Part shown: piece after piece, positions 22,717 to 35,276 of the stretch
How the letters are laid out: each line of letters begins with the position of its first letter
Numbering within the stretch: position 1 is the stretch's first letter
DNA from: Holacanthus passer
Lineage: Eukaryota > Chordata > Actinopteri > Pomacanthidae
Reading direction: 5' to 3'
Assembly (NCBI GenBank): GCA_025331565.1
Contig: JAFREQ010000012.1
Location: 11,212,501 to 11,276,500, forward strand
Length of the DNA stretch: 64,000 nt
Notes under the pieces: model-generated
What the model saw: only the letters and a program-made list of their open reading frames with translations
The model's database searches: none
Told to the model about the DNA's origin: nothing
Program-made: the position numbers and the translations under genes

Positions 22717-25700
22717 TCATGTGGAGAGACTGTGTCTTTGTGAACCCTCCTCACATACTGTATGCTCAGTCCCCTTTGTGCCTTCCACTCCTGCACACTT
22801 GTTGGTGATAGTGGTGAGGCTCTCAGGTTGTTCTGGGTCGGGCAGGTGCCAGTCGATGAGGATCAGATACATGAAAGTACCTGCAACAGCTCCGGTCAGT
22901 GGGGCCACCAGGGGCACCCAGAACCAGTAGTCGTAACACCTGGAGAGCAGACACCCAGATTGACATCAGAAAGGAATTCAGATGAGAGTTTGCTTTGTGG
23001 ACATGTGTATTTTTCTCCAGCCATTTAGATGTGTCTAATTATTTATTTAAAACTGCATTAATCAGTACTATTTATATTGACAGCAAATGTGACAAACCTA
23101 CAGAGAATTAAGACCCAATCTCTGCAGATCCCTGTTTTAGATCAATGTTTTGGTTCAAGTTCAGGTTTTATGGTTCGGTTTCGTTGCAGTTCCACAGGCA
23201 AAGCAAACAAACTCAGATTAACCCACTGCACACTCTCTGCCCAGCACCAAACAAAGTTACAGACAAAATTATTAACTTGATGTTAAAGAAAATAAAATAT
23301 TATCAAGCAGCTAATTCTAACAGTTGGTGACAGTTTGGGAAAAGGCCATGTTTTGGAGTTACTCTGCCCTCTAGTGGGCAAGAACCGAGTAATGCAGCTT
23401 TAAATAGATTAGATCAAGTACAAAGAGTATTTAAAAGCTGTGGAATCACAGAAGCTTTAGGATTATAAGACCATATAGAGCAACAGGTTGCACTGTGGAA
23501 CAAACACCAGGTCATAATCAGATGTCCTGTAACAAGCTGACACTTCACGTTCCTTTGATACTACAGAAAACAGCTTTAACGTCTGATAACCTGTGACATA
23601 CATGATTTTCTGATAAAGTCAAGGTGAGAGACCTGTAAGAATGGCAAACCCTCTTCAAATGTCATTACAAGAGTTTGAATGAATTGCATAACTTCCTCAG
23701 TAAGACCTTGAAATGTTTGATAAGGAATATGCATTTGTATGTTATCTGCCTGGAAACTTGTGTGTTTAGTGCATATTGTATATGTAAGATAAGATACTTA
23801 CGTGAAGACCTCTGTGCCCCAGCCTGCAGTCAGCGTGAAGAGACGTGGCCCCAGGTCCCGAGCTGGATTTATTGCGCCGCCACAGTTACCGGACATTGAC
23901 ATGGCGATTCCCAGGACGATCACTGCAACTATAGGAGGAATCAGCTCTGTGGGAGCTGGGCTGTTCCTCTTTTCATCCAAACACAGGATGCACAACATCA
24001 GCATGCCGGTGCCCACTACCTGATGGAAACAGAAATGCAGCGATTATGAGTTCAATAGAGGAATAGCTTTTAAAGTATTGACACAAATCCTCCCACTGAC
24101 CTGGTCAAGGAAGCTTCTGCCCAAAGAGATGTACTCTGAGGGATACGTGGCAAATATAGACGCTGTCTCATTTGGGCCATATACAGTCAATACTCCTCCA
24201 CTAAAGGCCATTATAGCATCTGAGACAAAAAATAGAGGCAATGTAGAAAACAACAAAACAAACAAATGTGTTCATAGGTGTTCTATTGGGTTATAATCTG
24301 GTCACTGTGTAGCTTCTAATTCATCTAATTTTCATACTCACCAAACCTATTTTTAAGTGACTTCTCATGACTTTGTGCTTCTGCATTTTTATACTTTCAC
24401 TCATTTAATCAGGTCTTCTGTTTAATTCATCACATGATAAAGTGTTAGAGTTGTAGGAAAGACAAACCATAGTAGACCAGGTAGACGAGACCTGATGCCA
24501 AGTAAGCCCCCAGCAGCTGGGAGAGGCTGTAGGGCAACAGCCTTCCCCAGGAAACCTTGCCCAACACACAGAAACTCAGAGTCACTGCTGGGTTCAGATG
24601 AGCACCTATAGAGGAAAACAGGAGATGGAGGGATAGGAAGACAAGCAGGACGGGAGATAGATAGAGGTGAATTACAGCGAGAGAGGATGGAAGGTAATGA
24701 AATCTCAGATTATTTGTAGTCATACAGTGTGTCAACTAAGAGTAGTTGTATTGTGGTAGAGATCAGTCACAGTGAAGACCTTGAAAAACCAGACAAGGCC
24801 TCTTTGCAGATAGAGCCAGACAGTAGTGTAATAAATCTCAGGCGCAGTAATGGAAAAGCCATAACTCAGTGTGAGGCAGCAAAGTGAATACTGCTGTTGT
24901 ATTTTAGTGTATGTTAAACTCTCAAGGATGCCAAGACTGAGTAAAAAGACCATATCATGGGAAAAGTCCATTTTAGTCCATTTTTTTTTCACCTGAGATG
25001 CCCTTGGTGAGATACATAGCTGACATGACACCCACAGAGAAGGCCATGTTGACGGACAGGAACTGGCCTTTAGTCTCTCTGCTCGTCTTCACCTGGGCTG
25101 CAGCGGAGCAGCCGAAGAGCTTCATGACAGATAGAGGGAGTTCAGAGTGAGTGAAAACTGAAAAATCTGCAGAAATATTGTAAACTTCAGTGCTACAAGA
25201 AACAATCTTTCCATGACATCGAACCTCATTTCAAACACATACAGGCCAAAATACAGTAAAATAACTTATTGTTCTGTTGTGATCAATTGATTATCTATGG
25301 GTCAAACAAACGTCAAGTGTCATATGTAAAATGAATATTCAAATAAATTAAAAAAGAGCCCAAAACATATATACAATTTTTGCATTAAGTTTGTTTTATG
25401 TAAAAAATTAAAGGCACAACATTTCAAATTTTGGAGCAATACAATGAAAAAGGAGATTTCATATGTAATATTGCCAGTGGTTACTTTACAAACAATTTTT
25501 TAAAATCTCCAAAGTACCAAAAACTAAATTTAAATAATTACAATAACAAAATAAAAATGAATGCATATATATATATAATTTTACATATAAGTTACATTGC
25601 AAATGCAAGGGAAGCTAAATAATTATGGGAGAAAATTTTGTCTATAAAAAAGTCTTTTTTCACTTTATTTTATTTTTTATTTTATTTTTGAAGGGATTTA

Positions 25701-25821
25701 AAGAAACTCCAACATCAACTTAAGGAATGTCACTTACCAGCAAGACAAAGGTTCCCAAGAACTCAGCCATGCACTCTCGCACCAGGGCATGCCTCACTCT
25801 CAGAGCACGTAGCTTCAGCAT
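22717..25821 (-). CDS. aqp10: Aquaporin-10 (aquaglyceroporin)
   Basis: Membrane channel for water, glycerol and similar small neutral solutes. There are six coding exons: 25738-25821, 24993-25119, 24468-24605, 24101-24219, 23802-24019 and 22717-22939. They give 302 residues, close to the roughly 300 usual for AQP10. Internal exon sizes of 127, 138, 119 and 218 bases match what I recall of the AQP3/7/9/10 gene structure. Pore motifs are HLNPAVT (NPA at 75-77) and INPARD (NPA at 207-209, with the aquaglyceroporin Asp211). The extracellular loop contains a GPNETASIFATYP block with an N-glycosylation sequon, and FLDQVVGTGM favours AQP10 over AQP9. The start is the first ATG, followed by LKLRALRVRH and the first membrane helix. 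Teleosts carry duplicated aqp10 copies, and I cannot tell a from b here. The exon 3 donor (GTTTGTC) is weaker than the rest. Confidence 0.93.
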
Positions 25822-27342
25822 GGCTGGAGTTAAATCCCTTTTTTCATCTCACACTGAACTCTGTCTCTATTGTCCGACAGACAAGGCTGTCTGTCCAGGA
25901 GCTGATGTGATGTGATGGTAAAGCAGGTGTCAGTGCAGATGCAATAAAAAGTTTTCTGTCACAATCTCCAGCTGAGCATCTGAGGACCCCTGCACTGTAT
26001 CCTGCTTTCTTTACCTTCTCTTTCTCCACAGCTGGTCAAACATTATTACTCATTTATTGCGTTGTCACATCTCCAGATTGGCTGATGCAAAGAGTATAAT
26101 GAGCCTCAGTTGTCAGGCCATAAAAAGTCAGATTATGTCTTAACAGCACTGGCAAACGGCAATAAAGCACAGATCATACAGTATATGCATACATATAGCA
26201 GAAATATATGTACTACCTTCAAGAAACCACTTCCAGGTGTTTATGACAAATAAGCATCTTTGCTGATGTTTTTCATTTTCTTCTTCGCAAGTCAAGTCCA
26301 TGTGAGAGACAGTCACACTGAATAAACCAGAATGCAGGGATGTCAGGGATTTAGATTAAGACTCTCCTCATCACAATAAAAGCATGAATGAAATTTGAAT
26401 GCCATGCATGTCAAATCATTGGTGCATATTTGAACAGTGGGTGTGCATACAATTGGAAAAAATGGAGGCCTAGCACAGGCTTGGTTTAACCTACAGGTTC
26501 TGTGAATCTCAGTGAACTCTGAGCTCCTTATGGGTTGTGTAACGCAAAGACCCGTAATATTACTGTTCAGAGAGGCACATGACTGTTGCATGAATAAATG
26601 TGTTGACATCAGATAAGATATAGTGGAGACCAAGACTGTTTGACATGTCAAGTCAGTCCTGCATCCTCACGTGTGATAAAAGCTCTGGTATCTGTCCTGA
26701 CATAAGCCTGGACTTGGTGTGTGGAGACTGTAAAAGCTACATCTACAGCATATGATATCTTATCTTAGCACATCTACTTTTGAGTTGTGTCACTGTTTGG
26801 TAATGTATAAAAAGACAGATACCTTTACCCCATATTACCCCTGGCTTCTTCTATAAACTGATATATCACACTATCGCCCTCTGCTGGACATAGGAATGAG
26901 AAGCAATGCTTTAAGTTAGGATTTATTAAAAAAGTAATATAAACTCTAAATGCAGTTAGCTTCTATTCACAGTATATCAGCATGTTTTATTTACAAGGTG
27001 CCACATCAATAGCTTTTAACTGACCAAACTATCTGTTACAAAGGTTGGTTCACTTGATTAATGCATGAGCCATCAGTGCACTTTAGTTAAGGCTGGTACA
27101 GAAATATCCCAGGCCATGAGGTAGATGTGATCCTTTAGATAAATAGAGGAAAAATACACACTTTTGACCTGGTCTCCAAGATTATAGTTCTTTTAGGGCG
27201 TTGTTATAATGACTATAAACACTAACTGGTAAGTTGGCATGTCAAGTTCATAATCACTGCAGCCAATGCTGTCTCTCATGGACGGCTTTTAGTTTCTTGT
27301 CTGGCATCAGTCACTGAGCGTCACTGGGCCCAAAGGATCTCC
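25822..27342. other. aqp10 upstream region and IL16-like 3' UTR
   Basis: Just right of the aqp10 start is the expected promoter side of that gene. Minus-strand AATAAA signals at 26986-26991 and 26932-26937 are candidates for the IL16-like polyadenylation site, giving a 3' UTR of about 350-400 bases. I see no further gene. Confidence 0.5.
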
Positions 27343-30300
27343 TCATGTTTCCAGATGTTTAAGAGGCCGAAGTAGTACCACATCCACAGGCCCAGGGGGC
27401 AGCCTTCTGATCAAAGTCCAGGCCTCCAGGCGTCTCATCCCCACCATGCTCACACCTTCAATCTCTAGGACCTCATCACCAGGACACACCTTGTCAACAG
27501 GACCTCCTGAGGAGAGGGAACATCCAATAGATGGCTTTAATAAACATGTCAAAAACAGAGGTCAACTCGAAGTGATCATAATAAAAAGTTAATGCAGTTT
27601 AAATATAGAATCTTAAATCTTATGAAGTTGCAAGGCTGCTTAACAATCACTTATGAGTGTAAAGTTCAGTGTAAAATTCAAGTGTCCACACAATACGTCT
27701 GGGTGTCTATGTGCTTTTGGCCATTGCATTTATTTTATATTCAGTTTTATATTAAATGATGTTGAAACTCCTGCATTTCTCTATGGAGATCTAAGATACT
27801 GAGCTTCAGTTCTCACCCTGGAAGATCTTCTGCACAGTGAGTGGTCTGTTCTCCAGACTGGAGCCGACACCTCCTTCAAGACTGAAGCCCAGATCCCTGT
27901 TGTTCTTCTCCAGACGCACACACACACGCTGACCTGAGAGAGCAGCAAAATCAGAAAAACACACTTTATCACTTTCAACTGCTGCAGACTTAGGACCTAT
28001 GCCTTTTCGTATCTCTGGTAAAGTTCTGAGATTTTTCACCTGTCTCAGGGAACTCAGTCTGTGTTGGTCCAGGATTATTCGTCTGTGCTCCCCCTTTATG
28101 GCCACTGCTAATCCCTCCCCTCCTCAGGACCACCACACCCAAATCTCGAGTCTTTGCTCTCCTCAGGACCCTCAGGGCCTCCCAGTGGACGAGGTCACAC
28201 AGTGATGTGCCATTGATTGACAAGACTTGGTCCCCTTCCCTTATGGACCCTTCCTGGGCTGCAACACCTGAGTGAAACACCTTGTGAACCTGAGGAGAAG
28301 ACATCAAGACATGAATGAAGAGGCTGATGACAATGCATTTGAAATATTTTTCTGGAAAAAGCAGATATTTCCTCACAGTGACTGGCTTATTCTGGTCCAC
28401 ACCTCCTGCCAGACTGAAGCCCAGTCCCACCCCCACCTCCTTATGGAGAACCACCACCTGCACGTCGTCATAGTCCTGCAAAGAGGGAAGGTACAGAGAA
28501 TGAGAAACAAGTTGCACTCTTGATGTGAACTGATGTAAAAGAGAAGGAGGGGACATAGAATATGTTTTGGTAACCTCAGCCACAGGACGATTTCAGACCT
28601 TCTACTTTTGAGATAATTGAAAGAGATGCACTTAAGGAGGTCAAGTTCAGATGTTGCCGTCTTAAATTTGAGAAGCATGCAGTTTTTTGACCATGCTCTT
28701 TGAACCAGTTTGCATTTTTCATGTAACATTTGGGTTTATATTTGGTTTATTTCATGTGAAAAGGAAACAATGGACAATAGTGGAACAGCCAGTGAGCTGT
28801 AAAGAACTGTATAATAAAACCAATCTACGAACTGGGCTTTTTTATTGGAAGTATGCATCAATATTAAATCTAATAGTAGCAGCCCTTCAGTTGCTTTTCA
28901 AGTCTAACAGATCTGCATCCTAATCAGTAGCAATATCAGTAATAATATGAAAGCAGATGTAATGCATTCCTGTTAAATCATATCTAGACACATATTAATC
29001 CCAAGTAAAGAGGGCTCCAGTGAAATGACCAGATTGTTGGTTCAATACAGCAAAACATGTGAAAAGTCACTGATGCCCAGCAGTTTGTACCTGCAGGTTG
29101 TTGTCCCCCAGGCTCCTGACATCCTCCAGCAGCCTGTCGAGCTCCTCACTGGGCAGCACAGACACACAGGACAAGGCCGAGATGTCAGAGCTCAGCGAGG
29201 CCGTCCGCCGGCCAGTAGACTGCCACTCATCGCTGTCATTCTCTGACTCATAGTCAACTCCAGCAAAGTTACACAGGTCTGAAAGACTACAGGGAGGAAA
29301 GACAAGAGTTCTGGGGGTGAAAACGTGAACAGTTGTTGGAAGGAGTACCAGCAGAAATCTGATAATATAAACAGTACCCACCTGACGCAGAAGCTCCTGC
29401 GATCTGACTGGCTCATGTTACTGGTGATGGTCACAGAGGACTCTCCAGAGTCTGAGTCATAGTTTGAATCCTCATCCTTCTGTGTACTTTCATCATCATC
29501 ATCATCATCATAATCATCTTCGTCATCATTCCAGACCTTAATCTTTGTGTTCAAGCCAGCCACCCAAGCATCCAGGTCCAGCACCGGTTTCTTCCTATTT
29601 GGATGAGCTGCTTTGACATCTGGAGAGATGAGATCTGGGAGGCCGCTGTAGGACGAGGTGGTGAGGAGGCAAGGGAGAGGTGGGGGATCTTGTTTGGGAG
29701 TTTTTGCTGCTTGTGTGAGGACAGGAGTGCTTTCATTTTGTCTGTCTGCAATGGGAAGGGTGATTTCCGGTTGTTTGGTAGGTGAAACAAAGGGCGAGTT
29801 TTTTGGAGTGTTTGTCGGAGTCTTGTCGTCATCACTAACAGGTGAAGGTAGTATTTTCTGCACACCAGTGGAAGAGACACTGGACAGTAGCGAGGCTGGA
29901 GATCTCTCCCTTGCCTCCTCAGGGCTTGACACTTTGGAGAAATCTGTCTCATCTATGTAAAACTTGCGTCTTTGAGCTCCGTCATTTAGTGGGATGTCCA
30001 GTGTACTCTTGAGTCTGGAATATTTATTAAAATCTTCAGTAGAATTGTCAGTGCTGTCTGCTTCTTTTCTTTTAACCAAATCAATCCCTTCTCTCTCTTT
30101 CCTCCCTAATCTTAGTCCAACCTCATCCACTGATAAAGACCTTTCTGAGCCGAGCTTCTTTCCTGCTCCCGTTGCTTTCTCCTCTGTTTTCTCAGCTGCC
30201 TCCTCCCTCTCTCTCAATCCCTCCCATTTGTCTCTCCATCCACCTATTGCTTTCGCTGACCCACTCTTTTTTACTCCATCATGAGTCCTGCTGAGTTGAG

Positions 30301-31927
30301 TTGGCACAGAAAAAGCTCGTCTGGGCATCAGGACCTGTCCTGTAGCCAAACCCTGGGATCTTTGTGTCAGAGCCTCAAACTGATTGATCTTATTTTTCAC
30401 ACTGGCTGTGGCAGGGACCGACAACACCTCTGGGAATTTCTTCCTCTCTGTTGTTTTTATTGTTGTTTTCTGTGGGTTTGACTCAAACACATCATCAATG
30501 CTGCTGCTCTTCATTTCAAGTTTTTCTTTTATCTGTTTCTCTTCCTGCTCTTTAAGCCACCCACCTCTTTCTCTTAATGTCCCTTTTATTGCGTTAGTCT
30601 CACCCTTTTCCTCTCCATGGTTCACCTTGTCCTGATCCTTACTTCCACTTTTTTTTTCTGTCAATCCAGACTGATCTCTCAAGACCGACGTCGCTTCTTC
30701 TGACAAAGTGTTTGCAGTAATTCCCTCTGCAGCCTTTGCAGATCTTATCTGAGATGCTACACTGTACCTGCTCCTTGCTCTATCCAGAGACCTTGTGCCA
30801 ATTTCCTCTAACCCTTGACTCCGGTAAACTTCCTCTGAATACCTGCCCTGGCTCGGTCCTTGCCATGGTGGCCTGGACAGTCTCTCGCTCGTCCTGCTCG
30901 TCCCTGGAGAAAGAGAACTCTCAGAACCTGAAGTGTATTTTTGTGTCCAGATGAATGATTTGCTGCTTTGCACTGGACTAAGGCTGCTTTGCTCTCCAAA
31001 AGAGAAATGCCTGGGCAAGGTTCCCCCACCTGCTCTCTCATACGACCTCTGCTTTGGTGAAAGGAGGATGTCTGTGGTTGTGTCTTTGTGATGGGATGTT
31101 ACAGGGGCAGAGAGGTCAAAGCCAGCTGACCCGTAGAGTTTCTCTATCCGCTCCAGTATACTCTTACCGCCATTGGGCCCAAGCGAAGCAGCTGTCCCCG
31201 ACCGGGACCTCAGCGCGGAGGGGAGAGAATGACCCCGATTGAACCTGTCCAAAGTCAGCTTCCTCTCTCCATCATCATTACTTGAACCTGCAGAGCTATA
31301 GGCTTGTACTGAAGACATCACCCTGCCCCTAACGCCTTCAACTCCTGTCCTTCCTTCATCCAACTCTCCAGCCTGTTTACTGCTGCCACCTCCTCTTCTG
31401 GTTGACAACATGCCATCCCGTTTGCCCCAATCAGGGCTTCTTTCCCTTATTCTCCAATCTAAACTTTTACTTCTACTTGGCAGATTGTATGTCCTCACAT
31501 CTGTCCTGCCACGGGTTTGAGATGCAGGGTTACAGTTTCCATGTCTGTCAGTGCCAAGCATCGTGATTGTTTTGTCTGCTGAGCCATTCTGGTTCAGTTT
31601 GGGAGACATTTTATGGCCTGATGTTTCCTTCTTCTCAAGCTGACCTTTGACACTGCTGCGAAACCCAGTCCTGGCTTGATAACCACTGACTGTGTGATCC
31701 TCCTCCTTGTTTGTACCATTTCTGCCAGTGTGCGTCCTGTATCTCTCTCTGTCTCCGACTTTCTCAGCACCCTCCCTCTCCTCCTCTAACAAACCTCTGG
31801 GTTTCCTAACACCTGACCAGCGATCGAGACTGTAGGAGGGAGAGTTTGCTGGGCGGACAGTGAAGCGTGGTACTGTCCCCTGCTTGTTGTACTCGCTTGT
31901 TGGAGGAGGCAGCAAGGACAAGTCCAT
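27343..31927 (-). CDS. Pro-interleukin-16-like protein with two C-terminal PDZ domains
   Basis: Exons are 29382-31927 (2546 coding bases in one exon), 29091-29286, 28377-28475, 28040-28289, 27817-27933 and 27343-27506, giving 1123 residues from the ATG at 31927. Residues 1-850 look disordered (Ser, Lys, Glu, Arg-rich), beginning MDLSLLPPPTSEY and including an Asp run encoded by the repeat at 29491-29513. Next come a LDRLLEDVRSLGDNNLQ segment, PDZ1 at about 918-1005 (GLGFSLAGG) and PDZ2 at about 1032-1115 (DLGFSLEGG, then PLTVQKIF and RRLEAWTLIRRLPPGPV). The PDZ order and LEAW/LPPGPV end resemble the C-terminal PDZ pair of pro-IL-16, a scaffold and cytokine precursor. The linker between the PDZs is short and contains no aspartate. 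An extra 5' coding exon at 34298-34324 is possible. The gene may be an IL16 duplicate rather than IL16 itself, so no symbol is given. Confidence 0.82.
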
Positions 31928-33589
31928 TGTCTGAGAGTAAACAAAGTTAACGACTGCCTGTCAAGTGCCAAATCCCAAAAAAGGAGAGTGGAAGAGTGAA
32001 CTTGATATTTAAGCGATTCCAAGCAACTGTCTTTCAGACTGCAATCTAGAAGCAGTGTCTCTGAATGCTGCAGTTTTGAGTGTGCAAATATGAAACAGTG
32101 GCACAATTACAGTCCTCTCATTAGTTTCTTGCACAGAAACAAATGCTACATGAAAAAGTTTAATATTTCAGTGATGCTTCTGGTGTTTGGTGGTCTAGAA
32201 GCGCTGACTCCTCTCTTGTCGTTCTGTCCCTCAGAGTCCTCAGTTCCCAAGCACGACTTCAGCGAACAGCTCCCATTGCCTGCCAAGCATAAAAAAGTAC
32301 AAATTTCCATCCTCAGAATGGATCAGGCTGGAATGTTATGATATGTGGACTGTGGTCGCTCTGGCTCTTCGAAATGGTCAGACAGAATCATAGAGTGGTT
32401 GAGGACAGTGAACACAGCACGTTACAGAGGAGCACAAAGTGGACAGTGAATGAAGATACGAAAATGATAAGAAGAAGACAACATAGAACGAAAGGTAGAG
32501 AATGAGAGCCAGAGAACACATTACACTTCAAACCCCTGTGAGTCATGTCATTTTGCGACATGTCCCTGCGCTCCTAACATTCCCTTCATATTGACTCAAT
32601 GAGTCCATTCACAGAACTGTGGGACTCAGATAATGCTCTCTGTTGTACACACATATCATAACTGCTGTTTACACAAGCAACATACTCATGACTATTCGTC
32701 AGCGTCAGCTAAACCTGAACAAAAACTGGAAAAACTCACCTGACAGCAATCCACTCAGCAAAACAATGTATTAAAGTGCCACAATCAGTCTGTGTGCAGC
32801 ACGTATCAGCCTCATAGAGTTAAAGTGGTGACTGACCGAAACCTTGTAACAGTGGCGAAATGATCAGATAAGATGGACAAAGATGAGAACAAAGTCACTT
32901 CGATTTACATACAACCTGCCAAAAGATAGCATTACTGATGGACAATGTCTCATCAGGGATATCTGACTTCACAGCCATACACAACAGGCATTGTCAGTGA
33001 GCCAAACCATCTTTGATTGTTAATCAAGTCAGAACTGGGATCCAATCATTTATATTGACGTTAAATACAAACACAGCAAATTGTTTAATACTGTACAAAT
33101 ACAACAGGACAAGGGAATAAGATGAGCTGCTTGTATCATTATAAGAAGCGTTTCATGAAGCCGAGGTTACAGCATGTAGGAGTCTCTGAGGTGCTTTCCA
33201 GCACAGGTGAGTCTGAGTGTCGGTTTACAGAAACACCTGTTCTGCTGGCTCACAAAGCCTCCCATCTGTGTAACCTGGGAAACACTGCACACTTTACTTT
33301 AAACTCAGACTGAACAGCAAGACATAAAAACACATACATTCACTCAGTCACATCATTACAAATGAGCTTTTTAATGCACTCACACATTCACAAACACCTT
33401 ACCTTCTCTATGAGTGACCTCAGTGCTTGTCCTAGACCACTGTGTTGACACGGGTTCATAATGAAGACAGCGCTCAGTAATGACATCAGCCCCTAACTCC
33501 TCTCTCTCCGTCTTCCTCTCTTTCCATCAGCTTTGCATGATGGACTGTGTACAGTGACGCAAACCTGCCACACTGGTTGATCCGCTCGT

Positions 33590-33612
33590 CCTCTCTCTCT
33601 CTCTCTCTCTCT
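33590..33612 (+). repeat. (CT)n microsatellite
   Basis: Dinucleotide tract in the 5' region of the IL16-like gene, within a wider pyrimidine-rich stretch to 33670. Confidence 0.9.
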
Positions 33613-33732
33613 GTCAGTCTTTCTCTCTCCTCCCCCTCCCATTGTTATTTTCTCCTTCTTTTCCTCTTCTCACAGGGTAGCATTCCTGACTACAGTTCAA
33701 TGTGTCACACACCAAATGGCTCAACAGGGAGT

Positions 33733-33781
<49 letters not shown>

Positions 33782-33789
33782 CACACACG
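33733..33789 (+). repeat. (CA)n microsatellite
   Basis: Long CA tract with one CG interruption, in the 5' region of the IL16-like gene. Confidence 0.95.
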
Positions 33790-34297
33790 CTTACGTACAC
33801 GCCCTACACAATATTCAAACTCCATCTCAAATCAGCATTTCATAGCTCAAGGGAGAAGAGATACAGTTCAGATAATTGTGTGAAACGGAAACAAGAATGA
33901 CATTTCCCAACACAGGCTCATAGTATCACCCCACCTCAGGCAAACCTGAGTCTAATCATCCAGGCTGAGCAGGTATCGAAATACATAATAACAGAGCACC
34001 TTTAATTGGGACCAGAGACAACAAAGAACTCATGTAGACCCATAAATACCAGCGGGGATAAATATTGTTAAAAGCACACCTCTTGTGTGACATGTGTTCA
34101 ACAAAACAGAGCTCTATTACAGACAGATTTGTTGAGAATGTGTGAGACTGTAATGTCATAAAATATCTGAGATTGCTGGTTTTATCCATACAGAAGAAGA
34201 AGGGATTTTGCAGGGTGGGAAGGTCAACAAACAGCCTCACAGATGCAGACAAGAAAGCAGACATAGATATCAATTAAATAAAAATAGCCGTACTTAC

Positions 34298-34324
34298 AGT
34301 TTCGTTTGGCATATAGAGGCTCAT
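34298..34324 (-). CDS. Possible alternative first coding exon of the IL16-like gene
   Basis: An ATG (A at 34324) opens nine codons, MSLYMPNET, which end exactly at a strong GTAAGT donor in phase 0. The acceptor before the large exon (CTCTCAG, exon end 31930) also accepts phase 0. Splicing would therefore read through Thr and then the MDLSLL start with no frame break. Other possible 5' exons, both non-coding, have donors at about 33402 and 32750. The exon lies about 700 bases from the divergent C1orf43 promoter. The frame agreement is seen in the sequence; usage is inferred. Confidence 0.4.
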
Positions 34325-35054
34325 GTTCTCGCTGCTGCTTCTTTACATGCATCTACAACTGTCTTCCGGAGAGATAGAGGAAACTGTGGTTACCAAATCA
34401 GCATGCTACAGTGCTTATGTCTTAACGTCTGTCTGTGCCTGTCAAAAGTCAGAACAGACTGAGTCAGAAGTACTGATGCTGGGCCAAGTCTTTGGTGACC
34501 CTAAAGCTCCAATCAATGATAGGCTGCACAGACAGAGGGCTGGTAGGTTGCATGGTCTTCTCAGGACAGAGATAACTCTGTGAGTAGGGGCAAATAGCTC
34601 CAGTGCAACTCCACAGACACCCACCCTTGTCCCTGACAGAAGAATGGCACTCAGTGTCTGTGCAGGACAGATGCAAATCACGGTCCTGCTCAAATCATTC
34701 CCTCAATCTCTAAATACATTCTTGAGGGTGTGGGATAATGGAGCAGCACAAGTGTTGTGAGAAAGGTCAGCTTATTGTATTTAATCAGTGGATCACAGTG
34801 GATAAAAATAATCCACATGCTATTCACAAAACAGAAGCACAAAAATAAACAGCAAGAATATGAATATTTAGGAATTGAGCAATTAAGTGATCTTTTTCTT
34901 TATGAGTGTTGGAGCTGGAGATTATATTATTTTCTGAATGTGTTTCTTTATCGTGAGTGTTTGTTTAGTTGTTTGAGTGGCTGCGAGCTCACCTTGAACA
35001 GCAGGTGGCAGAAGAGGCCAAAGGGACATCAGACATGACGCCAACCCGGGCTTT

Positions 35055-35085
35055 GCTGGTCACGTGACTAACGCGGAAGTCAACA
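35055..35085 (+). promoter_or_regulatory. C1orf43-homologue core promoter elements (E-box palindrome and ETS site)
   Basis: A perfect palindrome GTCACGTGAC (USF/MITF/TFEB class, CLEAR-like) lies at 35059-35068. It is followed five bases later by an ETS-type GCGGAAGT at 35073-35080. No TATA box is visible. The translation start is about 200 bases downstream, with no splice site needed between, so this fits the core promoter of the plus-strand gene. Control by TFEB-class factors is inference from the motif. Confidence 0.55.
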
Positions 35086-35276
35086 AACCAGGCAGCGAAA
35101 TGCAGCAGCACTTTATTTTAGTTTAGTTCCCTGTTTTTTGCCTCCCGTTTAACGGTGGCTTCATGTGTTTTACAAACGACCACTTGAATGAAACCGTGTG
35201 TGTCTCACAGGTCGACTGTTGTTCGTACTTTGACGCGTTAACGTGAGATAGTTTAGTTAAAAGGCACAGATTCAAA

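Larger units (their letters stand above)
31931..34297. other. 5' region of the IL16-like gene
   Basis: No protein-coding exon recognised. Minus-strand donors at about 32750 (GTGAGT) and 33402 (GTAAGG) may belong to alternative non-coding first exons. The block also carries the (CT)n and (CA)n tracts at 33590-33789. Confidence 0.45.

Noticed and set aside
29266..29280. Acceptor at TTTCAG ending the IL16-like exon at 29278
   Set aside because: Joining the large exon to this site gives an immediate stop. The acceptor eight bases earlier (exon end 29286) keeps frame and yields SLSDLCNF.
29551..30635. Open frames antisense or out of frame to the large IL16-like exon
   Set aside because: They are shadows of the long low-complexity coding exon, with no independent start context or similarity.
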